A DNA stretch of 64,000 bases from Reclinomonas americana ATCC 50394 (Eukaryota; Jakobida; Jakobea; Jakobida), in assembly GCA_048213135.1 (NCBI GenBank), contig PS015122.1, positions 101,093 through 165,092 on the forward strand, read 5' to 3'. The notes under the pieces were generated by a model. That model was not told the origin of the DNA and searched no databases. It saw only the letters and a program-made list of their open reading frames with translations. This document shows positions 10,298-21,498 of this stretch, piece by piece (the stretch's first letter is position 1; every line of letters starts with the position of its first letter). Made by a program: the position numbers and the translations under genes.

Positions 10298-11285
10298 GGT
10301 GGAAGGGACGACGGAGGAAAAAAGGTGGGCGAGGACAACAGCGGAAGGGACAAATGAGGGTCAGCTTGGCAGACATCAACGAGCTTCGCTGGCAGGCACA
10401 GCGCGGGGTGGATGCTTGACTGTTGCCTGCGATCGCCAGCGACGTGCTGCAACAAGGATCGAGTACGAAATTGACTCAACCAATGCATCACTGCGACTTC
10501 TCAAGCTCCTTACGCGACGCTGCGCCTCGGATGAGTGTCACTCTGCTGTGCTGCACAGATGCCGTCTCAAGGCATCGATCGCTGCAACATCAGGATTGGT
10601 TTTTGAGTGCGATCGCATGCGATATCGATTTCAATGAGGTGTGCGCTCTGCTGCTGCATCCGGATCCTGCAGAGTGGCTGGTGGCGTGAGGCTGCACGGA
10701 AAGGGCGTTCCATGTGTGCTGCCGTCGATCGAAAACACCGGGTGGGAGGCAGGCTATGCATGGGTGTCGATTTCACGATCGATATCGCAGCGAGTGAGTT
10801 TCACAAGGAGCTGCGATCGTGATGTACGTGCGGGGAACACCACCCATCCACGCACCAGCATCACCACAGTGTCCTCCTTGCCGTCGAACTCACGTGCACT
10901 GTCGTCGATGAGCGAGAAGCCACTCGTCGAGCCCAAATCACGATCGCGATGGTCATGGAGAGCCCTCTTCTCCGGGTTGATCCGCTTCGTGTACCGCACG
11001 CAACGCACCGGCAGAACTTTGCGAAGAGCGTCCATCTGGTCGCCACGAGTGGTGCAGCTAGTTGTGTCACGCTCCGCCATGACTGAGAAGTTTACACAAG
11101 AAACGGCGACGGCGACGGACAACTGGCTGTCGACGTTTGCAGCGTGCTCCACCACCACGCTACTGCTCCACTTCTACAGTCTCCCACCAACACATCGCTT
11201 CGCTCCACGCAACTTTGTTTTTTCCGACCCAGCAGGACAAATCAATTTTTGTTCCGACATTGTCGCACGCCAAGACAACCCCACC
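10298..11285. other. Divergent intergenic region with shared short blocks
   Basis: This lies between the phosphatase start (10297, minus) and the proline-rich gene start (11286, plus). It holds a possible small minus-strand gene (see next entry). At about 10,380-10,640 there are short blocks (caacaaggatcgagtacga and neighbours) that reappear in other intergenic segments near 24.4, 46.6 and 60.1 kb. There is no clear TATA box. Confidence 0.4.
10754..11079 (-). CDS. Hypothetical small protein, uncertain
   Basis: The open frame begins MAERDTTSCTTRGDQMD and contains RCVRYTKRINPEKRAL and EDTVVMLVRGWVV, which look more protein-like than the repeat-derived frames nearby. There is no recognisable family. 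An intron may start after residue 23 (GTGCGTTGCG). It could equally be non-coding intergenic DNA; I report it because the composition resembles neighbouring exons. Confidence 0.25.
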
Positions 11286-12957
11286 ATGTTCCACGACTCG
11301 CCCTCCTCCTCCGACACTCAGACGCCGCCACCTCCACCTCCACCCGCCACTCCGCCTCCATCAGGACGCCCTCCCACTCCACTGGCCCTTCTCTTTGGTC
11401 AGCGCGGATCATCGCCCTCTGTGCACTCACCGGCCCCCACAGCCAGTGCCACCGGCCCTGCCACGCCATTCTCCCTGGCGCACCTTCGCGGTCAATCGCC
11501 GGCCGCCACACCGACGCAGAACACCAGTGGAGGTGGGTAATCGTGCGCCAATTGAAGTTGTACACCAATCCAGTTTGTTCATTGGCCGACAATGAAAATG
11601 CAGCGGCGGCGGCGGCGGCATCGGCGGCGCCGGCGGCCAATTCAACTCCGTCCTTCTTTCGGCGTGTTCCGCAGAGGTGAGACGGAAGCCAGAAGAGAGA
11701 GAGAGTACAGGAAAATTAGTCAGAAAGGAGACAAGTCTTGACTCCTCTTGTGTTTCCACCAGTCTGAACTCTACATCTCTTCCTCACTTGCTCAACAATA
11801 CTGTTGCTCTCAATCGACCACAACACCCACTTCACTTCTGTCTCCTCTCATCCCCCTCTCGTCACTCACAACAACCCCTCCTCCTCCTCCTCCATATCCC
11901 CCTCACCAGCCTCGGCATGCCACCAACCTCCGTGCCGAAGAACAGCTTCTTCCTCAACCGCCTCCGTCAGCCCCCGCCCCAGCCGCAGGAGCAGGAGCAC
12001 GCGGAAGATGAAATGGACGGCGGCGGGGACAGCGACGTCGTCGTCGTGCCGCAGTCGCCGGTGCTGCAACGCGACCAGGTGCCTGTGCAAGTGGCCGCAC
12101 GCTCTGTCGGCCTGCGCCCACCGATGCAGATCCCCACAACTCGCAAGCGCACCTCGGGAGACGCCTTCGGCTCCGGCAGCGACAACGAAGACGACGACGA
12201 CGATGAGTACGACGGAGGTGTCGACGGTGGCGACGACGGCGACGAAGGCCGCTCGATGGATGGCCACGGCAGCTACCCCGCCTCGCCGGTCGTCAGCATG
12301 CGGGTTGACACGCCGGAAAAGTTGCGTCCATGTTCGGCAGTCGTTGCCGGTGATCTACCTTGCACTCACCATCACACAATACACACAGACCGGCCATTCG
12401 AGCGCCAGCGCCGCCCAAGAAAGCAGTGCAGCCGCTGCGTCCCACGTCGGCGCCAGCACCTCCACCTCCGCCTCCGCCTCCGCCGCAACGACGGGTTCCC
12501 CAGGCACCGCAGCAGCAGCCTGTGCAGAAAAAGTCGGCACCCGTGGCCAGCAAACCAGCACCACCGCCACCGCCACCGCAACAGGTGGTCATTGCCAATA
12601 GTGCCACGCGTCAGCGCGAGATGGAGGACGTGGAAGATGCCGCCGGCCAGGCAAGCACGACATGACACTCCGTGCAACACTCACATTTCACCTGACACGA
12701 TCACACAGGTGGAACACACTGTCGGTCACATGCGCAAGCAGCAGGCGCAGCACAAGCAGGAGGTGCGGGCGTTCCAGAGTCGCCACAATGACCTCTTGCG
12801 CTTCGTTGCCGAGTCCAAGGCACAGCTCGTCGAACTGAACAGTGCGTACTCACACCCCCATACTCCGCCGCCCTCACTCGCTCACTCACCGAAAAACAGT
12901 GACCATGGTACGCCTCGACCGCCGCCTCTTGGCACTCGTGTCCACGGCCCCGTGATT
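11286..12957 (+). CDS. Proline-rich protein with acidic stretch and C-terminal helix
   Basis: ATG in the context ccaccATG. Exon 1 is Pro/Ser/Thr-rich (MFHDSPSSSDTQTPPP). A short Ala-rich exon follows (near 11609-11678). An exon from about 11911 starts LGMPPTSVPKNSFFLNRLRQ and runs into an Asp-rich tract (DNEDDDDDEYDGG) and a Pro-directed Ser region, ending TPEK at a GTTGCG donor (12321). The next exon (from 12389) is poly-Pro (PPKKAVQPLRPTSAP). The last exons form a predicted helix (VGHMRKQQAQHKQEVRAFQS), and the final exon gives MTMVRLDRRLLALVSTAP then stop. Phases match at each junction I checked. The family is unrecognised. Poly-Pro could bind SH3/WW/profilin-type partners, but that is inference from composition only. 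Confidence 0.65.
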
Positions 12958-13126
12958 ACCCACGGCGACAGAAGAATGCAAGAAAGGAGCAGAACAAGTA
13001 TACACACGCACACACACATCCTACAAGATACCAACACACATTCACTGTTTCACACACACACACACACAGACGTACACCTATTATCACACCGAGAAGGAAA
13101 AAACATCAGTCACAACTACAAATATT

Positions 13127-15693
13127 CTAATCACGCGCCGCTACTTGGCGGCCGGTACCGATCAAGCGCGGGGTCACTCTGCTTCCACAGCGATAAGCAT
13201 CACCATTTTCAAAAGCGCACAGAGGATGAAAATGACGCAACGTTCTTGATGGCGGTCGAGAACTGGCGCGCGAGCTAGCACGTGAGCTGGATCGCCGCGC
13301 AGACACTAAATCGGCATCCGTAATCACGGGTATCGGTCTCTCGAGGCGCATCACCAGCCCATGATTCGTGCGCTCCTGCATCTTGAGCCACGCCTCACTG
13401 CCGTCAGGCGCCTCCATCACTACGGAGAAAAAGTGATAAGCAAGGGTCTTGCACGCACACACACACACACATCACCCGAGACGCAACATTGTTTCCGCTG
13501 ACTGGCGGCAAATGCTCGCGTCCGGGAGTGGTGCGTCGGAGACGCGTGCGAGGCCGGTGCGTGCAACTGCAGCCCAGGCCGGGATCCATTGGAGGGCGAT
13601 ATTACGGGCAAGTTCACGTGATCGTCCATGTCGGCAAACTCGTACTCGTTGTAGTACGAGTGCTGCTCGTGAGTGCCGTGATAGTCGTCGTCGTCGTCGC
13701 CGCCATGGTCGTCGTCGCCTCGATCGTCATCGTCGGCCTCGGTAAGCGCAGGTGTGATGAGACTCGGATTGGCGGCCACCGACTGGCTCGAGGCAGTCCA
13801 CCTCGTCGACGATGCGTTGCGCGAGGCATTGGTCGGGCTGCCCCACACAATCTTCGGAGCGGCGCCGTGCACGTGATGGCGCTGGTCCTGCCGCTGATAA
13901 CGCGACTGCGGCAACCCAGCAGTGGAGGCAGTGGGGATTGAGGTCTGCGTCCTGCCCGAATTGCTCATGGACAGCATATCCCGCAGCACAGTGACCGACG
14001 GCGTGGCCGCGGTGGAGACCGACGACTTGACCCAGGTGCGCGGCGTCGCCTGCACATCATCCTGCGCAGCCTCCGGCACCCGCCCCGTCACCATCCACCG
14101 ATGCAGCGACTTGCCGCCCTGCACGCGCGCCGTCCGCACCAGGTCGCGGAGTTGCGATAGTGACAGATTGCGCGCGGCCACCATTAGCTCCTCTGGTTGC
14201 ACGGCGGAGCCCGCCAGCACATCCGACGTCACATCCAGCACGTGATGCAGTGACTGCTCGCGGTGACTGTGGGGGCGGTCGGGTGAGCGCAGCGGCAAAT
14301 TGCAACATTGACTTGACAATCGATTCATACCTTGCCGAGTTCGACAACAGCGATGCCGATGCCGTCTGCAAGTCGAGGGATGGCACTCCGGAGCGCGGTC
14401 GCGCATGCCGCTGCGTGCCAGTCAGAATCACATCCGACACGGCCGGCGCGAGAGTGAACAGCGGATCGCCCTTGTCGCGTTTCGATGAGCGTGCCCATGT
14501 GGTGGGACTGTGCGAGTGCAAGTGTTAAAATTCGCAAAGGGAAGGAGAAGGGAATGAGAAGGCCTCGAAACTTGCAATAGTGCCCGATTCGATCTGTTTC
14601 CACAATTTTCTTGCGCTGCCGGTCGACATGGTGGATGCGATAGTGGTGCGACTGGTTGAGGAACTCGGAGAGCGACTCGTCGTGCCCGGCGGCCAGGCGC
14701 TTGCGGTGAAATGTGCTGGGGTCGCGAGCGAGCATGCTGGCGTGGGATGGGGCGAGTGGTTTCTGCGGGAAGGGGGAGGAGGGGAAGGGTGAGGAGGAGG
14801 GAAGGAGAAGAGGGGAAGGCGATGACAGCAGCAGGATGTGAACGAGCAAGAACACGAAGGTGCTGAGAGGAAGGGGACACGGACGGTGATGATCTGGTGA
14901 GAAGAACACGTTGGTTGCGAGGAGAACGGTTGACGACTGTGAGCGGAAGAAGATGGGGGAGCCAGCAACAGCAGCAGCAGCCAAAGAGATGGTGGTGATT
15001 TGGTGAGAACGGCAGCAGCAGCAACAGGTTGCGAACGAGAAGAATGACAGGAACACGAAGGCGCTGAATGGAAGAGGAGACGGAAACAGAGAGATGTCGA
15101 TGATGTGGTGATTGGTTGAGAAGAGAACGGCAGAAGCAGTAACAGAAGCGGGGTGTGAACGAGGAGGACGACAGGAAATCAAGGCGCTGAGCGAAAGAGG
15201 AACAGTCAGAGAGATGTTGATGATCTGGTGAGAAGAACTTGGAGAACGGCAGAAACAGAAGAGGAGGCAGGATGCGAAGAGGAGCATTAAGAATCCGAGT
15301 GAAAGAGGAGACCAGATATCTGCGGCAAGGTCACATGAACCGAGACGAGGGAGAACAAGAACAAAAACTGATGGAAAGAAAGTGAACATCATCAAACGAC
15401 CACAGTAGCAACAATGAGCGAGACTCCCTGCGATGCAGTGATTCGCTTTCCCCTTCCGTACATCCCACCGCATCTCACCGGTGCATTGTGCTGCAACCCG
15501 GACGCATCCACCAACGACACATTGCTGGCGTTCCGATCAAACGACGCCGGCGCAATTCCCTTCACAGCATTCTGCGCAGCAAAGCAATGAGGCAATAGCA
15601 GAGAAGCTCAACAATGGGACAAAAGCAACGCAACCCCATCGGCGGCATCGCACTTGAGAAAGTCCCACGCTTTCTTCTGGTGAGCGGGATTCC
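13127..15693 (-). CDS. Unrecognised protein, 5' end unresolved
   Basis: Exons right to left: 15693-15635 (NPAHQKKAWDFLKCDAADG, donor GTTGCG at 15634); an exon near 15571-15478 (NAVKGIAPASFDRNASNVS); after an intron of about 700 nt full of degenerate repeats, an exon near 14764-14572 (FHRKRLAAGHDESLSEF, QSHHYRIHHVDRQRKKIVE); an exon near 14487-14332 (PTTWARSSKRDKGDPLFT); a long exon near 14270-13620 (AARNLSLSQLRDLVRTARVQ, then an Asp/His-rich acidic tract); and a C-terminal exon ending GTGRQVAARD. Phases agree at the junctions tested. I cannot fix the first exon: an ATG near 16284 (MEASIDCQE) has the wrong phase. There is no recognised domain. Confidence 0.5.
14820..15310. repeat. Intron-confined degenerate tandem repeat, about 3 copies of about 120 bp
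   Basis: Units beginning gtgaacgag/gcgaacgag, followed by acacgaaggcgctga, gaggaga and gatgatctggtgagaagaac, occur at about 14829, 15028 and 15150. They fill the long intron of the minus-strand gene at 13.1-15.7 kb. Confidence 0.65.
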
Positions 15694-15739
15694 CTGCAAG
15701 AAAGGAAAAGAGAGTAAGAAACAGAATGTACGATCTCGC

Positions 15740-16260
15740 AGTCTTTGTCTACACTGCAGACTCTGCAGCTTCTCTCTCTTGCTCACAGCTTCTTGCTTCC
15801 GATTGTGCCTCTGCACTCTCACTACTTCACAATGTTCAGTCTCTCAGTTGCTTCCTGATTCCGCCTGCCTGTCTCTTCCCTCTGAGCCATCTCTTCCGCT
15901 CTCGGGTTGGTTCAGCCTGTGCCTGTGTCAGCATTCTCCCTCGCTCTCTCTGTGTTGCTTCTCGAGTCTGCCCGCGCGTCTCAGCCTCTCACATTCTCAT
16001 CAGCCTGTCTCTCTATCTCGAGCCTGGTTCTTCTTCTGTCTGTCTCTCTCCCTCAGAGTCGATCTCTCTTCTTCTCTCTCTACACTGGCTCGGCTTGAGC
16101 CTCTGTGCGCTTGCTCTGTGCTCTCTCTTTCTCTCTCTTGCCTCTTAAGTCTGCCTCTTCTTCTGTCTGTCTCTTTCCCTTGGTGTCGTTCTCTCTCTTC
16201 TTCTCTCTCTGCTCTCTCCCTTCTCCCCTTCTCTCTCTGTGCACTCCCTCACCTCTTGGC
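15740..16260. repeat. CT-rich low-complexity tract
   Basis: About 500 bp of imperfect tctctgtctc/cttctctctc sequence. Parts recur, for example ttcttctgtctgtctct near 16030 and 16157. It lies upstream of, or in the first intron of, the minus-strand gene at 13.1-15.7 kb. The long open frames across it are composition artefacts. Confidence 0.6.
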
Positions 16261-16299
16261 AATCGATGCTGGCCTCCATTCAACGCCTAACGGATACCA

Positions 16300-17228
16300 A
16301 TAAAAAGGCAAGAGAGAAAGGGAAAAGAGCGAGATGCGACGAGTGCAAACCGCACATTAATCAAACACACACGCACACAGAGTGAGTTTCACACACACAA
16401 ACACACAACACACTTTGTGTGTGTGTGTGTGCAGTAACATACCATTTCGGAGGTTGAAAGCGACTTGCGACTCTCACAATAAAAAAGTCGGAAGTTTTTC
16501 CCTGTGATTGCTGCGAGTTGCTGCTCCTTCTCCTCTCTCACACACTATGCACACACAAACACACGCACGCACGCACAGAGAGTGTGTGTGCGTGTGTGCG
16601 AGTGATTGCGGTCAAAACGGCGCGTGGCGGGACACGTGACGTTCGATTGCTGTCCGATCGTCGTGATCGATCTCGGCAGCGTGGACGCGCGTGCGGCTCT
16701 GCGCATGGTAATGGCTGCATTGTGGTGTTGGTGTGCTACTTCTCTTTTTTCCCTTGCCTTTGTTCGCGACGTCGACGTCGTGGTTCGCGGCCGGCCGACG
16801 CGCGCTGTGAGTTCGCGTACACCAGAATGATATGCTCTGCATTGTAGAGAACGATGGGCCGTGCTGTAGCCATGTCAGCGACGAGTGCCACGTCGAAGCT
16901 GCGCGAAGATCGTCGTCGTCATGATCACGAAAAGTCGCTGCGAAATCCACCGCGCAATTCCGCAAAGCGCAAAAGCCAGCCCACTACATCCGCTGCCTCC
17001 AGTTCGACTCCATGTATGTTTTTCTCGCTGCTGGCAACAATTTGTTGCAGAACCGCAATCTACATCGCGATCGAGAAAACTGCATGCAATCCAATATCCG
17101 GACACGCAGTTTCTTTCGAGCTCTCGAGCTCGCAGCAAGCGAGTGGCCACTCCCACACGAGTGCACGCATGAACACAACTACTTATACGCACAGGACAAA
17201 GCATGCGCAATCCTCAATTCCATCACCA
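16300..17228. other. Intergenic region, no convincing gene
   Basis: Contains CA/GT simple repeats (16365-16590). Open frames on both strands at 16.5-17.0 kb have no recognisable domain and overlap each other. Near 17,076 a block cgagaaaactgcatgcaatc resembles intergenic blocks at 60.3 kb and, in reverse, at 46.6 kb. Confidence 0.4.
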
Positions 17229-19045
17229 ATGCAAACGCAAAGATTACCTCTTTTCCTCCCTCTCCTTTGTTGCATCATCCTCGTGAGTGTCAGTCAATGT
17301 GCACTCGCCGGCACCTCTGTGGGCGTGACTGAGGTGTGCTTGGACATTGTTGGGCGCGGAGGAGTGGTGGATCCAGTGGCGCCTCCGCGCGGATTGCCTG
17401 TGACCTCGGCCGCGTGCAATGACCCCACAGAGACATTCATGTTGGCGTGGTACCCGGCGGATGATGGAGATGTGAAGTTGAGGGAGAGGGAGAGAGAGAG
17501 AGAGAGGAGAGATGAGATGAATGACAATGCATCTCTGTCTGCGTGTCTTTCTTCGCGTTGCATGCGTCTCAGTCTGTCTTTCTCTCTCTCTCTCTCTCTC
17601 TCNNNNNNNNNNNNNNNNNNNNGAGAGAGAGAGAGAGAGAGAGACAGAAAAGGAAAGAAACAGCACAAAAACATCGAGAGTGCGGCGAGTGTGTGCAGGA
17701 AGCAGAGAGCACAGACGACCAACCTGCTGCGTGACGACGGTGTTGGGATTGTTCGAGGCGTCAGTGGAGAAGAAGAGTGGCCGAGTGAACAGATCCGATG
17801 TGTCGAGTTGCAGGCCACTCGGTGCCATCCAAGCATCTGCGAGGCGGTGAGTGTGGTGGTACGACGAGGAGAGCAAGAGCGAATGTCACGAAACCGTAGA
17901 TCACAGTGGCGACCAGGCGCTGATCCTTGAAGAGGTACGGTCCGTTGCCGAATGTCGAGGTCAGGTAGGCGCACACCTGACGAAGGGAGGCTGTTAATCG
18001 GAGATAGAAAGAGTGCGAGATAGTGCGTGACGATATTGATAACCACACCTTTTCTACAATCGCTTGGTAATTCTGTGGCTGCGGTCCAACCAGTGCTGCA
18101 CAAACCACCAGCCACCGTCAACACCCACAAACTACGCGTGACAATCACCAACATAAAACGCAACGCAGAATGCCAAACGAGCACTCGGGCAAGTCCACGC
18201 CACTGGCGTAAAACGCCGACAAGCCACCGAGTCCGTGACCCAGCACTGTCTCACACACACAATGAGTACTCTTTTCTTTCTCCCATTTGAAGCACCTCTC
18301 CCCCTTTTGCAACACACACCTGTAACCACAGCACCGGGATCCACCAGCTCCTTGAACCACGACGGATCGCCGTCGTGCTGCGAGAACGGCAGGACTCGAT
18401 TGATGGCCGCGATAATGTCCAGCGGGCGCCACCACAGTGACTTGAAGTAGTACTCGTACCACAACTCGGTGAGCACCTGCGGCAGGCGGAAGCACCCATC
18501 CAACAGCGGATTCGCCGCCCAATCCAACTGCGACGACCCGTAGTGATTCGGCGCCACCACCACGTAGCCCTGCAGGGCGAGGTACTCGCCGAGGAAGGCG
18601 TACATGGCCGGCTGCGAGCACGAGTCGTGTGAGAGCGCAATCAGCGGGTAGCGGCGGCCGGATATCGGGCGCGCATTGAAGCGCGCCGTGCCGCGGTAGT
18701 CGAGCAGCGAGGTGATGTTGAGTTGCATGCGCTTGAGGGCGAGCTCGTAATCGCGTTGCAGGTAGGAGAAGAGGGGGGATCTGTGGTGAAGGGAATAGGG
18801 ATTGGTGAGTGGGTGAGAGAGGCACAGGCAGGAGAGGAAGCATCCTCGTGCTCTGTCGCTGATTGCATGTGAGTCTGACTCTGTCTCTTTGAAGACAAGA
18901 GAGAAGAGAGAAGAGGAGAGACAGAGAGAGAGAGAGGAGGGAGGAGAGACAGAGAGACACAGAGAGACAGAGTGGAGGCAAGAGGANNNNNNNNNNNNNN
19001 NNNNNNGTCTCTCGTCTCGTCTCGTTCTTCTCTCTCTCTACTCTA

Positions 19046-19107
<62 letters not shown>

Positions 19108-20263
19108 CCCGTGCACTCACCGCTTTGTCGCCATCCACAGCGCTACAGCGACATCTCGCAGTCACAACCGAATCTACCCAAGGCCGAGGTGATTCTCAAC
19201 GACGGCGGCAACCGTCTCTTCACCGACCTGTGTCAGCTTCCGCAGTCGGTGCGCACTGACCCGCAAGCATCGAGATTCATCGGTGACACGAGCTTCTGCG
19301 ACAAGCTGATGACGGACATTGGCACCTATTACAACGCGATCCAGGTGAGGGCGTCAATCCGCCTCCATTCGCACTGATCTCTCTTTCTCCACGCTTTCCC
19401 GGTCACTCTTTTTATTGTTGCTCTCTCATTCCTTCTGCTTGCTTATGGACGCCATGACGCAGTTGCCGCTGCTGGTCTTCCACTCTCTAGATCTGTTCTG
19501 GTCTCTGTTTCTCACTCCTTGTATCTGATCACTTCTGCTGCTTGCTTCGCACCTGCGAAATCTGTCTCTTTCTCTCTCCATTTAGTTCACCACTCCTTCT
19601 GCTTGCTTGCATACCGCATCACGGGTTTTGCTTCATCCCCCTCCTGTCCATTCCTGTCACTCTGCTCTGCCTGCTTGCTTCCTCGCCCACCACTCATTCA
19701 GCTTCCTTTGCCTTGTCTTTCCTTCCCACTCATTTTGCTGGCTCCATATCTCTTCCTCATGTCCTCCTTCTCCCTTCCGGCAGACCAAAACCGACAACTG
19801 GGCGGAGATCTTTGTGCGCCAGAACGTGGCGCTGGCGCGCGACATGTCCCTCCCCAACCTCGCCCAACCGGCGTCCGCCATCAGCAGCGCGACGAGCTCG
19901 CACGTGGCCGAGCTGGCCGAGGTGACGAGCATTGATTTCCGCGTCGCTTTCATTGCCACCACCTCGACGGCCTTTGCCATCATCGCCTGCCTCACTCTGT
20001 TTATCATGTGCTGCGAGCGTGGTGGAACGCACGCCGACTGGTCCAAGGTGGACGACGACTCGGACGTGGACGATTTTGCTGAGGACGACGACGACGACGA
20101 GGACGACGGAGTCGACAACGACGCCACAGAGTTGGGCATTGCGGGGCTCGACGAGGAAACGGCGGCGGCGCTGCCAGTGGCCAACTCGACTGTTGATTAT
20201 GGCACAGATTCGCCAGCGCACCACGGTCGGGGGGCGACCCTGCGGCGCACTGGCAAGTCATGA
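17229..20263 (+). CDS. PAF-acetylhydrolase-like type I membrane protein, middle exons inverted by assembly, probable pseudoenzyme
   Basis: Exon 1 (17229-17476) encodes a signal peptide (MQTQRLPLFLPLLCCIILVS) and ends FMLAWYPADDGDVK. The core lies on the opposite strand between two 20-N gaps. It comprises 18780-18327 (RRYPLIALSHDSCSQPAMY, YVVVAPNHYGSS), 18249-18165 (TVLGHGLGGLSAFYASG), then exons giving GPQPQNYQAIVEK, LFKDQRLVATVIYDAWM and TRPLFFSTDASNN, ending at 17724. Plus-strand exons follow: 19141 onward (ILNDGGNRLFTDLCQL) and the last exon, with one transmembrane helix (FIATTSTAFAIIACLTLFIM) and an acidic cytoplasmic tail. Phases match at both contig junctions. Order and motifs follow PAF-acetylhydrolase (GHSFGG, LDAWM, GSVHxxFxD). 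Here the nucleophile Ser is Gly and the catalytic His is not seen; only the Asp of DAWM remains. Confidence 0.75.
17603..17622. other. 20-N gap with polarity switch (CT before, GA after)
   Basis: The sequence runs (CT)n, 20 N, then (GA)n. A single dinucleotide tract should keep its strand, so this junction is consistent with the right-hand contig (17623-18986) being placed in reverse. The second boundary is the 20-N gap at 18987-19006. Confidence 0.8.
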
Positions 20264-20443
20264 AGAAATATATAGGGAGGTAGTTGGCGAGGATGGCTGC
20301 GCAATGAATACATCATGGAGAATAGGTTGCATGTCATGCAAGTTTCAACCAGTTGTGTTTTATTCACAGAAAAGAAAACAAGGGGGAGCACGCCACAGCG
20401 GCCACATGTGTACAGGAGGGGGAAAAAGTTGTTTGTTGTGTTT
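20264..20443. other. Short convergent intergenic region
   Basis: 180 bp between the PAF-acetylhydrolase-like stop (plus) and the next stop (minus). No feature is seen beyond AT-richer sequence that may carry polyadenylation signals for both genes. Confidence 0.4.
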
Positions 20444-20925
20444 TTACAAAGCTGGGCCACGCAGGCGGCGGTCGACCATGGCACGGGAGTGGCTCGCGCG
20501 CTCCTCAAACTCAGCGGCAATCTCCGCCATGCGCTGCTGCATCTCCCGCAGGCGCTCCACAGCCGCCACACGCTCGTCACCGAATCGTGCCACCACGCGA
20601 TCAATGGCCTCGTCGAACGTCACTTGCAGATCGCGGAGACGCTGAATGGCGTCGGCGCGCTCCGGGTCCGTCAACCGCACTTGCACGGCAAACGTCGCCG
20701 CATCCACGCGCTCCTGTGTCGCGCGCATGCGCTCCACGGCATGTTCGCGATCCTCCTCCTCCTCCTCGTTCGCCTCCTCCTCCTCCTCCTGCTCGTCAAA
20801 CTCGATCAGAGCCGCCGGCAAAGTGGTGACCACCGGCGTCTCGCACGTGCTGCCGTCGTGCGTCTCAAAGCACTCGCACATGCGCTCCAGCGGGTCGTAC
20901 ACGCCATTGTGGTTGCACTCGGCCG
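20444..20925 (-). CDS. C-terminal part of a protein with an EGF-like motif and charged helices
   Basis: Reading leftward out of the gap (20926-21498), the frame gives CNHNGVYDPLERMCECFE then THDGSTCE, spacing typical of the end of an EGF-like module. An acidic stretch (EFDEQEEEEEANEEEEED) and three related charged helical repeats follow, each with an (A/E)-R-(L/M)-R-x-(L/T)-Q core (AVERMRATQERVDA, AIQRLRDLQVTFDE, AVERLREMQQRMAE). It ends RRLRGPAL. The upstream part is lost in the 573-N gap. The EGF motif suggests an extracellular or luminal protein; the repeats suggest coiled coil. The start is not in the window. Confidence 0.65.
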
Positions 20926-21498
20926 NNNNNNNNNNNNNNNNNNNNNNNNNNNNNNNNNNNNNNNNNNNNNNNNNNNNNNNNNNNNNNNNNNNNNNNNNNN
21001 NNNNNNNNNNNNNNNNNNNNNNNNNNNNNNNNNNNNNNNNNNNNNNNNNNNNNNNNNNNNNNNNNNNNNNNNNNNNNNNNNNNNNNNNNNNNNNNNNNNN
21101 NNNNNNNNNNNNNNNNNNNNNNNNNNNNNNNNNNNNNNNNNNNNNNNNNNNNNNNNNNNNNNNNNNNNNNNNNNNNNNNNNNNNNNNNNNNNNNNNNNNN
21201 NNNNNNNNNNNNNNNNNNNNNNNNNNNNNNNNNNNNNNNNNNNNNNNNNNNNNNNNNNNNNNNNNNNNNNNNNNNNNNNNNNNNNNNNNNNNNNNNNNNN
21301 NNNNNNNNNNNNNNNNNNNNNNNNNNNNNNNNNNNNNNNNNNNNNNNNNNNNNNNNNNNNNNNNNNNNNNNNNNNNNNNNNNNNNNNNNNNNNNNNNNNN
21401 NNNNNNNNNNNNNNNNNNNNNNNNNNNNNNNNNNNNNNNNNNNNNNNNNNNNNNNNNNNNNNNNNNNNNNNNNNNNNNNNNNNNNNNNNNNNNNNNNN
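20926..21498. other. Assembly gap (573 N)
   Basis: It separates the EGF/coiled-coil fragment from the ODR4 stop, and the 5' part of the EGF gene must lie here. Confidence 0.95.

Noticed and set aside
16510-16990. Small protein genes on either strand at 16.5-17.0 kb
   Set aside because: Overlapping frames on both strands without recognisable motifs or splice support.
17724-18780. Independent minus-strand hydrolase gene
   Set aside because: It has no start or stop codon of its own, and its outer exon phases match the flanking plus-strand exons; an inverted contig explains it better.
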